Made by a program: the position numbers and the translations under genes. Below are positions 20,617 to 27,706 of a stretch of 27,706 bases of DNA, in pieces. How positions within the stretch are numbered: the stretch's first letter is position 1; each line of letters starts with the position of its first letter. The stretch spans positions 1 through 27,706 of the forward strand of contig JANBPT010000634.1 of the NCBI GenBank assembly GCA_027575765.1, written 5' to 3'. Source of the DNA: Tieghemiomyces parasiticus. Lineage: Eukaryota; Kickxellomycota; Dimargaritomycetes; Dimargaritales; Dimargaritaceae. Under the pieces are notes generated by a model. The model was not told where the DNA came from. It searched no databases and saw nothing but the letters and a program-made list of their open reading frames with translations.

Positions 20617-22833
20617 ATGATGGAAGACTATGGTGACTCCGCCCCGGACCTACCGCTTTTTCCGGACCAGCTACCCAAGCGGCGGACGTACGCCTGTCAC
20701 AACTGCCGTAAGCGCAAGATCAAGTGTGATATGACGCGGCCCAACTGTAACAACTGCGTGCGACGCCACGCCAAATGCTTCTTCGCCCCACAGCCCACGC
20801 CCAAGGCATCGAAGAAGAGCTACATCCGGTCGCTCGAGGACCGTCTGGAGAAGATGGAGCTCCTCCTCGATCCGAGCCAGCCCCGCGACGGGACTGAGAA
20901 TGCCAGCCCAGCCGCGACAGCGACCCCGCTCTACCTGTCGCCCCAGCAAACCCACCAGTATAACCCCCGTTCCTCTTCCAATTACCCCCCAGGCGTCCCA
21001 CCTTACCCATCCGTCGAGTATAGTGGGAGCAGTGTTAGCCCCGGCGACGTTGGCCCGTCGACACCAACATCCTACCCCGTGCTGCCGACCCCTAGTGCCG
21101 GGGCCAATGTTCCGCCACGGTTGTCGGTCCATCTGCCTCCCCTCGCTCCGCCCGGATCGGCTCCCGCCGCCCACAATGTCCTACCATCCCTCGCCATGCT
21201 CTCCGCCCAGCTTCCGGACCCCGACCGGCCCACCTTGCCACCCGTCTCCTCCGCTTCATTGACGGCGTTTACGCCCCCGTCGCCCGCTCCCACCCAGAGC
21301 GACTACAAGATCGCACCCATTTTATCCGGAAGCCGGTCACCCCCGACCTGGGCGGTTAGCCACCGGCTGGCTCCGCCAGTCTCGGACCATCCCCTCATCT
21401 CCCCGAATTCGGCACCTTGCGTGTCCCCGCCGGCCGCAATCCATTCATACTCCACTTCTTCCTCGGCAGGAGCCTCCTCACCTTACGATACGCGATCTGA
21501 TCACCATCTTACCCCGCCTCTCGACCGCAACGTACTCCGGGAGCCCTCGCCACGTCTACCCCCCACACCGGTCGGCCCACCTTCCAAATCCTCCACTATG
21601 CAGACCTCCCTCGAGATCAATCATCAAATGATCGTGGACTACTTTGACTATTTCCACCCACATATCCCGTTCATCCACAAGGCCACTTTTCTACGCGACC
21701 TCCACTGCGGCCAGGTGTACCCCCCAATACTCTACGCGATGTACTCAATCGCAGCCCGGGTATCCAAACGGCCTGGTGTTGTAATTGAAGGAGCTGGCAA
21801 CGCCGCGCTACGCTACCAGGAACGCGCCCGAACTATCCTCCAGGACGACTACCTGTGCCCCACCGTGGACGTGATCACCGCCTTGGTGCTCTCAACCCTC
21901 ACCGAAATCATGTGCGGCGACCAGTACCGTGCCGTCCAGTACCACACGCTAACGGTCAATATGGCGCGGTCGCTCCAGTTCCACCTGGTGGACTGCCTGC
22001 CGACGATACCCGTCCTCGAGAACGCCACCAACCCGGCCATTCTCCGGGAGCGAATCCGGCGGCTCTGGTGGCTAAGCGTCTACCTCGATACCTTTGCGGC
22101 CAAGTACACTCATTCCCGGCCGCAGCTGGACGATAGCGACCTTCGTCTCCGCCTGTCTTGTCCGAGCGTGTTGTGGGACGCCCCAGTCTTTACAGGCGAC
22201 CCGCCCACTGCGACCGAGATGGCCATCTACGACGGGTTTCGGTACCATTTGGAACTAGTTACCCTCGTCCGGCAACTTTTGCTCTTTACCTCAGATGTTC
22301 GGGACGGCCACTACGCCGGGCAACAGGATCACCTCATGCGCAACTACAACTCGCTCCGCGGGCGTACAGATGCCTGGCGGGCCCGCCACGATGCGGATCT
22401 CAGTGCTAGTCCCACGCCGGTCACCTCGATCGACCGCGTATGGTACATATCCAACCAGATCTACTTGTTCTCTAACCGAGCCGACATGCACTATGAGCTC
22501 TACCGTCGCCCTGTGGGTAGCGACGTGACGCAGGATTTCCACGAGTTTGCGTGGGACCGTGTGGCCGAAGTCACCGAGGATACAGCCCTGCTTCTGCGCC
22601 AGAACCCTGACATCTCGCCCGTTCAACTGGTCGGGTACGGCCCCATTGACATTGCAGCCATCGCTCAGGTTTACCAACGCACAATCCGCCACGCTCCACG
22701 ACCCATCAAGACCGACCGCGCCCAGTACCATCTCAGCATTATTTCGAATTTCCTCCGGGAATGCTCCTTTTATTGGAACTTTTCCCAGATGGAACAGGCT
22801 ATCACGGAGATTGGGGAGCTCAGTGGCTCATGA
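20617..22833 (+). CDS. Zn(II)2Cys6 transcription factor with fungal-specific middle homology domain
   Basis: An intronless 738-codon gene begins at ATG 20617 in a strong context (CCCACCATGATGG) and ends with TGA at 22831-22833. The DNA-binding cluster is complete: Cys27, 30, 37, 44, 47 and 54 in the spacing C-X2-C-X6-C-X6-C-X2-C-X6-C, in basic sequence (CRKRKIKCD). A linker and a short heptad-like helix, YIRSLEDRLEKMELLL (about 69-84), follow and would allow dimerisation. Residues about 90-327 are a Pro/Ser-rich disordered linker. Residues about 328-560 match the fungal-specific transcription factor domain (Fungal_trans): IVDYFDYFHPHIPFIHKATF near the start and RERIRRLWWLSVYLDTFAA around Trp484-Trp485. 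The protein is nuclear and should bind CGG half-sites. The target pathway cannot be read from the sequence. An inverted CGG site lies in its own upstream region. An AATAAA at 23009-23014 suits its 3' end. Confidence 0.97.
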   Translation: MMEDYGDSAPDLPLFPDQLPKRRTYACHNCRKRKIKCDMTRPNCNNCVRRHAKCFFAPQPTPKASKKSYIRSLEDRLEKMELLLDPSQPRDGTENASPAATATPLYLSPQQTHQYNPRSSSNYPPGVPPYPSVEYSGSSVSPGDVGPSTPTSYPVLPTPSAGANVPPRLSVHLPPLAPPGSAPAAHNVLPSLAMLSAQLPDPDRPTLPPVSSASLTAFTPPSPAPTQSDYKIAPILSGSRSPPTWAVSHRLAPPVSDHPLISPNSAPCVSPPAAIHSYSTSSSAGASSPYDTRSDHHLTPPLDRNVLREPSPRLPPTPVGPPSKSSTMQTSLEINHQMIVDYFDYFHPHIPFIHKATFLRDLHCGQVYPPILYAMYSIAARVSKRPGVVIEGAGNAALRYQERARTILQDDYLCPTVDVITALVLSTLTEIMCGDQYRAVQYHTLTVNMARSLQFHLVDCLPTIPVLENATNPAILRERIRRLWWLSVYLDTFAAKYTHSRPQLDDSDLRLRLSCPSVLWDAPVFTGDPPTATEMAIYDGFRYHLELVTLVRQLLLFTSDVRDGHYAGQQDHLMRNYNSLRGRTDAWRARHDADLSASPTPVTSIDRVWYISNQIYLFSNRADMHYELYRRPVGSDVTQDFHEFAWDRVAEVTEDTALLLRQNPDISPVQLVGYGPIDIAAIAQVYQRTIRHAPRPIKTDRAQYHLSIISNFLRECSFYWNFSQMEQAITEIGELSGS

Positions 22834-23315
22834 GTCGACGTGGTCGAGACCCTTGCGATGCAGAAAACCAGTTAAATTAACGCGCCACCCTGGAACCTCG
22901 TCTCTACCTCCATCTATTGCCTTGATAGATGGGATTCGACCTATTTGGGTCCGTTTGGTTGCTTGTGAAGACGACATGATAACTCCGTCACTCGGCACTT
23001 GTAATTGTAATAAATTAATTTTGCATACTCATGTGTGTGTAGGTCATTTAAAAGCTCCAGGTATATCCACGCGGGCATTACATTGGAGCCTTGAGAGGTC
23101 CGATTTTTAAACCATCTCGGGTAATCTGAGTTGGGTAGCCAAGCCGCAAAATAAGATCTTTGAATTTGATGGGTGCTAATGCAGGTGACTAGGTCGAAGA
23201 CCTGAGTACCGTAGGGGAGAGGGTTGAATGGTCAATTCAGCGCATTCCCCCGGCATGATGGCGAGTAGCAGGTCCACCAGTATCGCTTGGGATAGATCGG
23301 ATAGAGAGCAGGCCG
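22834..23315. other. 3' region of the Zn2Cys6 gene
   Basis: Convergent with the probable minus-strand gene that ends near 23316. It holds the AATAAA at 23009-23014 and is otherwise without a supported gene. Confidence 0.5.
23009..23014 (+). terminator. Candidate polyadenylation signal AATAAA of the Zn2Cys6 gene
   Basis: An exact AATAAA in an AT-rich context lies 176 nt after the stop codon, followed by T-rich and GT-rich sequence (ATGTGTGTGT at 23031-23040). This is the usual arrangement of a cleavage and polyadenylation site. Confidence 0.5.
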
Positions 23316-23706
23316 TCAAATGGGCAAGTGAGCTGGCGTGGGTTCGCGGTAAAGGGTGTGCGTAACTGGGTCCCGCTTGAGCAATCCGATGTGGTGCGTG
23401 GCGTCTTCCAGAACCCCGTGGGTGGGTTTTTCCATGTGAATTTGCTGTAGGGTGGGTATGAGGTTAAATCATATTCCGTCAACTGGCGGTATCGTACGGA
23501 TGGCCAGGATAAGAAGCTTATGAGCAAGAGCTTCATACTGCTTGTCTGTATAGTTTCGGAGGATGATTGAGCCCTAGAATGAGGGGATCGAGAGGTTAAC
23601 CTTAAGATAGGGAAGGGGGAGGGGGGGGGAGAGAGTATTGGCTACCTCCTGATGAGATGTGGTGTAAAGTAAAGGGCACTCACAGGAGGGGGTTCGGTAG
23701 ACGACT
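23316..23706 (-). CDS. Probable spliced gene, 3' exons only, product not identified
   Basis: Three minus-strand blocks share one reading frame. Block 1 (at least 23706-23684) encodes SSTEPPP and ends at a GTGAGT donor. A 110-nt gap ends in a branch-like GTTAACC and TTCTAG. Block 2 (23573-23484) encodes GSIILRNYTDKQYEALAHKL and then LILAIRTIPP. A further gap of only 39 nt (23483-23445), starting GTTGAC and ending TTTAACC...CTACAG, contains an in-frame TGA. Block 3 (23444-23316) encodes QIHMEKPTHGVLEDATHHIG, then LLKRDPVTHTLYREP and TPAHLPI, with TGA at 23318-23316. Codon use matches the thioesterase exons, and the minus strand upstream is C/T-rich like leaders of other genes. The 5' exon and start codon were not found, although block 1 stays open upstream to about 23763. 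The 99-codon frame starting MKLLLIS over the same stretch is in another frame and looks less protein-like. The 39-nt gap is either a very short intron or a nonsense change in a decaying gene. Confidence 0.45.
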
Positions 23707-24415
23707 CTAGGCAAGCAAGGATTGGGGGGTACAGGGCGCAGTTGCACGTGTCTCCACCATTGGTGAGAGGTTAAGACGGCGAATCACCCGGTTCAGTATC
23801 TTAATGTCAAAGTATCCTTATGCTTGACATTCTTTATGATGGTAGCGGGAGAAAACTCGACGACGAGCGCCTCACAGTAGCCAAGCTATTGCATATGTGT
23901 AGGTGTGAGTATATTTAACTATGAAGGTATATTAAAAACAACGCGGGCTGCTAAGTTACAGAATGAGCATCAGAACAAGAGTAGGCCTATTAATAGTAAG
24001 GAAGAGACATGCTAACGGTGGACGGGGGTGTAGGGACGGACGAGATGGGGGCGGGTACGCCAATCTTACACTCCTAAGGGGTCTACCGGCCAAGAAGTGA
24101 GTAGCAGCAAGCTAACTACATAATAAGAAAGGTGATGGTACAGGAAAAGACGGGGGGAGTGGGCAGGAGTTAGCATGGGGAAGGACGGCGTTATGCATGA
24201 CAGAAAGTATCCGTGTAGACACACCGGTGGTCGGATAAATCGGTGAAAGGTGGGGTCATATACTAAAGCGCGGGACACGAAAGGGTTAAGATGCATTAAG
24301 AGAGGCGATACCAAGTGGCGAAGTAGCTAGGCGGGTCAGGCGGAGTCCAGACGCCCCCCTCTCATGACGAGAAAGGCAAGGGGGTAGGGGCGCGTGGGTT
24401 GTCCACTACACCGAG
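23707..24415. other. Minus-strand pyrimidine-rich spacer
   Basis: The + strand is purine-rich, so the minus strand is C/T-rich, as expected for the leader of the probable minus-strand gene at 23.3-23.7 kb and the 3' UTR of the 82-residue gene. AT-rich promoter-like sequence occurs at 23905-23940. It may also contain the missing first exon of the downstream minus-strand gene. The 82-residue open frame at 24314-24066 has no homology cue. Confidence 0.4.
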
Positions 24416-24664
24416 TCAGAGTTGAGGTTGACCGTTGGTCCAACGCAGGTCAAAATCGCAGTTGAACCGTGTCATGGCTTCCGGGTGGATGGTCACCCAG
24501 TCCGGGGGGTAGTCGCTCGTGCGGTCGTAGTCCGTCACGGAATACGTGTAGTATGTCGTAGGGCTCGGGTCGAAGCGAACCGACTTGGGCGGGCTGCCGA
24601 CGACCAGACGGTCGACCGAGCGGTTGGGTGTGGGGTAGGGCGACAGCGTCGTCTCGAGTGACAT
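24416..24664 (-). CDS. 82-residue protein with a PP1-docking-like KSVRF motif
   Basis: The frame starts at ATG 24664-24662 in a good context (CACCACCATGTCA) and ends with TGA at 24418-24416. The same frame continues upstream to a TTG at 24694, but the ATG is the better start. The protein is Pro/Ser/Thr/Tyr-rich and has no signal or membrane segment. Residues 27-31 read KSVRF, matching the protein phosphatase 1 docking consensus (basic, optional residue, Val/Ile, any, Phe/Trp), followed by the Tyr-rich block TTYYTYSVTDYDRTSDYPP at 36-54. The C-terminus contains FNCDFDLRW. A TATAAAG lies on the minus strand at 24865-24859, about 200 bp before the ATG. PP1 regulation is inference from a short motif. 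The gene call rests on composition, start context and promoter element. Further 3' exons are possible but not needed. Confidence 0.7.
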   Translation of the reverse strand: MSLETTLSPYPTPNRSVDRLVVGSPPKSVRFDPSPTTYYTYSVTDYDRTSDYPPDWVTIHPEAMTRFNCDFDLRWTNGQPQL

Positions 24665-24858
24665 GGTGGTGATAGGAAGGCTGAGATTGGACAAACCTAG
24701 AAAAGGTAAAGGTTGTAGTATACCGCCGAAAGTAATGCTAGCGCCTCGTGTGAGCTAGAGAGGGGGTAGGAAGTCCGATGACAGATCCGCGGTAATCCGG
24801 TGTAGAGTTTAGGTAAGGTACAGGGTAGGTTGCGTAGATATGCAGGACCAGGCCGGCT

Positions 24859-24865
24859 CTTTATA
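24859..24865 (-). promoter_or_regulatory. TATA-like element TATAAAG of the 82-residue gene
   Basis: On the minus strand the sequence reads GGAATATAAAGAGCC, placing TATAAAG about 195 bp upstream of the ATG at 24664. This would give a 5' UTR of about 160-170 nt. Confidence 0.4.
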
Positions 24866-25463
24866 TTCCAGCAGGGACCGGCTCCTAGCTAGATGTTACG
24901 TACCATAGTAGACTGACGAAGGAGGCGCACATCACCGCCCGCTACTGTTTATCACGTTACCAACAGCAGGTCTGGCTGTCATGGGATTGTCGAGGGGAAA
25001 AGGGGTTTAGACCTAACTGTCCTGACTGGGTAACGTGCCCCTGGCCGGCTGAGCGCACAGCGTCATCGATGGTCTTATCGGGCTCCTACGCCGCAGCGGC
25101 TGGCGTTGATAGATTCCTGCTGCGCTCTGGGACACTCCCGCTGCGGATTTTCGCCGTAAGTGCTCAGTGCATGGACCATCTCGCAGTGTTCCTACCAAAA
25201 ATTTAAAGATAGGATGGCTGGGGCAGGGGGTAGCGGGGCGGATGCGCCGCCCTCGGTGCTGCAGTGACTAGGATGGCTTAATTCCCGCTAAATTCATGAA
25301 AGCAATTTCTATTTTGGAACGGACTGCAGCAGACAATGTGGCCTTCCGAGCCACTTCCTACTTTATGACGGAATAGACACATGCCCACCTGAGTACCTAA
25401 CCTTGGGACCTGCCGCTGTTCCTCCTTTCTTACCTAATCTGCTGAAGCTTGAGAGCCTCGAAG
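24866..25463. other. Intergenic DNA, no supported gene
   Basis: Contains the distal upstream sequence of the 82-residue minus-strand gene. A 61-residue minus-strand frame (25198 to 25013) has no recognisable feature. Nothing else is visible. Confidence 0.4.
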
Positions 25464-25748
25464 ATGGCGAAGGCAGTGGTATATTATATTGGCCTGGTCA
25501 CTACTGGTCTCAAACAGTGCAGTCGAGCCCCAAAGGTTCGACGTTGGAGCACGCTCTTAGCTCCAATGCGGAGTAAGCTACACGCCCACAGCCCCTATTA
25601 CAGTTACTTGCCATTTGCTGTTCTTCTATGTGTCGTCGTCTATGGGCTAGTTGGCAGCCGTTACTCACCAAAGTGGCGAGAATCACTCCTAGTGCAGGTT
25701 GTAAGAAGGCGACGCAACGAAGACCAACTGTGTCCCCGGCATCCCTAA
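25464..25748 (+). CDS. Possible small membrane protein, 94 residues
   Basis: ATG 25464 opens 94 codons to a TAA at 25746-25748 (the frame also reads upstream to a TTG at 25449). The N-terminal half is basic (KAVVYYIG, then APKVRRWSTLLAPMRSK). A hydrophobic segment, YLPFAVLLCVVVYGLVG, at about residues 54-70 could span a membrane, followed by a basic tail (VRRRRNEDQ). This layout could be that of a small mitochondrial or ER membrane protein, but no family is recognised, and a chance frame is a real alternative. Confidence 0.3.
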   Translation: MAKAVVYYIGLVTTGLKQCSRAPKVRRWSTLLAPMRSKLHAHSPYYSYLPFAVLLCVVVYGLVGSRYSPKWRESLLVQVVRRRRNEDQLCPRHP

Positions 25749-26255
25749 GCTACGTTGTCACGGCGGTGCTGCAATGGTTATTCAACATTGATTATTATTC
25801 AGTGTAGCTTTACCCTTCAACCGCTGAATTCGAGAGCCCGTTTCATAGCGTAATCGACTCGCTTATGATGCGAGGGAGGAGATTGGAGGGTGATTCAGTA
25901 ACTAAAAGGGCGCTTTCGCTCACAACATAAAGCATAAAAGCATATATTGTACATAGTCTTCGAAAATGTCTTGTCAGTCCTAGGTCAGCTTGACTAAGGC
26001 TTAGAAAATGCTCGGATCTGGCCTTTAGTTCAGGGGGGGGGGGTGGCGAGCTATCGGGGTGACAGCCCCGCCTATCTTTAGCTCATTCTGCCTGCAAGGT
26101 GTACATTGTGGCTGTTTTAGATCATTACTTTTACAGCCTTATCAGCCACTCATCCACCAATTCCATCCCACCTCCTCCTAACGTACCCCCCCTGCCTCCT
26201 CCACCTAGCAGCCTCTCGCCGCTTCCTTCCATCTACGACATCACGAGGAGTGGGT
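25749..26255 (+). promoter_or_regulatory. Upstream region of the acyl-protein thioesterase gene
   Basis: This stretch contains an AT-rich, TATA-like patch at about 25925-25950 (CATAAAGCATAAAAGCATAT), a run of eleven G at 26033-26043, and a C/T-rich tract from about 26155 up to the first in-frame ATG. The order resembles the other promoters of the window, with an AT-rich element followed by a pyrimidine-rich leader. Confidence 0.4.
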
Positions 26256-27706
26256 ATGCCTCTACCGCCCGAAAACCACTCCCAGACTATCCGGGTACTC
26301 CCCACCCTGATTTCGCCCTTTTGTCTCGCCTTACTACTTCTGCTTCCCGCATTTCTATACGCCTACTACCCTCGTCAACTTACAGACCCCATCATTATGG
26401 CAGCCCCTCTCACCAGCGTCGTTGTTAAGGCCCTTGAGAAGCATACGGCCACCGTGATCATTCTCCACGGCCTCGGGGATACGGGTAATGGCTGGTAAGT
26501 CGCTGCTCCACCCTCACTAACGCTCTGATGAGCGACTGAAAGCCATCAGCCGAGCATTCTTTGTGTACCAACCCCCTCTCCCTCAGTATAGGGGAGGATC
26601 GCAATGGCGTTCATTCCACCCGGGTATTGTGTAGAAGAATAGTATGGTGTAACCCCCTTACTCACGGCCGTAATCCTAACTATCTGCTGCTACCTACCTA
26701 ACATGCCCCTTTCTCTACCCGCTCCGTGGTCAAAAAACTACGTGATTTTAGGGCCCCAGTTGCTCAACAGCTCCGTCCGCTCCTTCCCCACGTCAAATTC
26801 GTCATGCCTAATGCGTTAGTATCCAGATAGTTCTACATGGGAACTCCCCGAGTCCCCAGGGACGATGTGCGAGTGTTCCGTCCCAGCATCTCACCGACCC
26901 CCTCCTAAACGTTACTGTTATTGTCCCCTTACTATACGGAACCGCGGCACATTTCACCCCGTTTACCCTCATAGCCCCGACTTGCCCATTACGCTCAACA
27001 ACGGCTATAAGATGCCAGCCTGGTAAGTCAGTTATCTAGCATTAGCTTTTAAGTGATATTATGCCCCAGCTTCAGGTGATAATGTACCAATTTAGCCATC
27101 TAATATGCCCAATTCATCCGGGATTTATATTGCCACTTTACCAGGTACGACATCCGCTCCCTAGACAAACTTGATGGGTTCGAGGATGAGCAAGGCATGC
27201 TGCGCACGGTATCTAGTATTAACCGTTTGCTTGGGGAAGAAATTTCCGAGGAGGTTCCGTCCAGCCGCATTGTCCTTGCTGGTTTCTCGCAAGGTAGGTC
27301 TCCGCTACTATATTGAGGGCGGATTATATACGGCGGTCCGGAGTATGATAAATATGTACGTGTACCATTTCACTAACTGCCACGCCCTTTTCAATTTCTC
27401 AATAATTTGATCGCCACGTCGACTGGGATCAGGTTCGGCCATGACCCTGCTTACGCTACTCACCTCGGAGCGCAAATTTGCCGGTGCCGCAGTTTTGAGT
27501 GGCTACCTCCCCCTGAGTAACAAAATCTTTGCGGTAAGTACAGGCCCTGTCTACGCTATGAAGGGAGCGACCACTAACTGCACCTTCCGAACCGTATAAT
27601 GTGGATGCCAATTAATCGTCTGCGCACCTATCCTCGACATATATATATATATATATGTATATATATTTGCATACGTCTCAACGCCTTATCTCCCGCATCC
27701 CGTTAA
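26256..27706 (+). CDS. Acyl-protein thioesterase (APT1/lysophospholipase family), five exons, 3' end outside window
   Basis: Exons: 26256 (or 26397)-26494, 26752-26814, 26975-27022, 27145-27293 and 27433-27533. Introns of 257, 160, 122 and 139 nt all have GT-AG borders (donors GTAAGT, GTTAGT, GTAAGT, GTAGGT), and a fifth intron opens with GTAAGT at 27534 and runs past the end. From the ATG at 26397 the joined protein reads MAAPLTSVVVKALEKHTATV, then IILHGLGDTGNGWAPV (oxyanion region HGLGDTGxGW), ITLNNGYKMPAWYDI, and the nucleophile elbow GFSQG with Ser118. The catalytic Asp and His are expected in exons beyond 27706. The enzyme is an alpha/beta hydrolase that removes palmitate from Cys residues of membrane proteins such as Ras and G-alpha subunits. 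The frame is open upstream to an ATG at 26256, adding 47 residues with a hydrophobic stretch (SPFCLALLLLLPAFLYAYY), so a membrane-anchored form is possible. The residue after GFSQG is Ser rather than the common Gly or Ala. Confidence 0.95.
27534..27706 (+). other. Start of intron 5 of the thioesterase gene, with an AT microsatellite
   Basis: The GTAAGT donor follows the Ala codon at 27531-27533 (phase 0). No family-like coding sequence follows before the window ends, so the intron continues to the right. A perfect alternating AT tract at about 27639-27656, then GTATATATAT, forms a short microsatellite at 27639-27667. Confidence 0.7.

Noticed and set aside
23237..23536. 99-codon minus-strand ATG frame starting MKLLLIS
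   Set aside because: It overlaps, in another frame, blocks that read as much more convincing protein and are bounded by splice-like signals.
26515..26545. CTGATGAGCGACTGAAA, resembling a hammerhead ribozyme core
   Set aside because: Stem II cannot pair in the required register. The sequence is better explained as a short hairpin CGCTC-TGAT-GAGCG inside thioesterase intron 1.

Overview
This window looks like nuclear DNA from a fungus, probably an early-diverging (zygomycete-type) lineage. The fungal call rests on a Zn(II)2Cys6 regulator with a fungal-specific middle homology region, a MARK/Kin1-type kinase with a KA1 tail, and spliceosomal introns with GTAAGT-like donors and CAG/TAG acceptors. 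The lineage is inference. Coding exons are GC-rich and flanks are more mixed. No rRNA, convincing tRNA, CRISPR array or recognisable transposon was seen.

Layout, left to right. Positions 1-186 carry the 3' end of an unidentified + strand gene. About 5 kb without a confident gene follows, and its last 3.4 kb is strongly pyrimidine-rich on the + strand. It leads into a 921-residue MARK/AMPK-related Ser/Thr kinase (5527-8292, +). Convergent to it is a two-exon gene for the splicing factor SPF27/BCAS2/Cwf7 (10078 to 9143, -). At 12600-13154 (+) lies a 184-residue protein with an apparent N-terminal signal sequence and proline-directed phosphosite-like motifs. About 5 kb (13.2-18.1 kb) holds nothing I can call confidently. 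A second long pyrimidine-rich leader (18.1-20.6 kb) precedes a 738-residue Zn2Cys6 transcription factor (20617-22833, +). Two minus-strand loci follow: a probable spliced gene seen only as exon fragments (about 23706 to 23316) and an 82-residue protein with a PP1-docking-like KSVRF motif (24664 to 24416). The window ends inside an acyl-protein thioesterase gene with five exons visible (26256 or 26397 onward, +). Its last exons, with the catalytic Asp and His, lie beyond the window.

The genes do not form an obvious pathway. They are single-transcript eukaryotic genes for signalling (kinase, possible PP1-binding protein, depalmitoylase), transcription (Zn2Cys6 factor) and splicing (SPF27). I did not find a clearly new multi-gene system. 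The most interesting signals are the spliced minus-strand gene near 23.3-23.7 kb with an in-frame TGA, the alternative membrane-anchored start of the thioesterase, the PP1-motif protein, a CGG-N10-CCG site in front of the Zn2Cys6 gene, and the kilobase-scale pyrimidine-rich leaders of the two large regulators.
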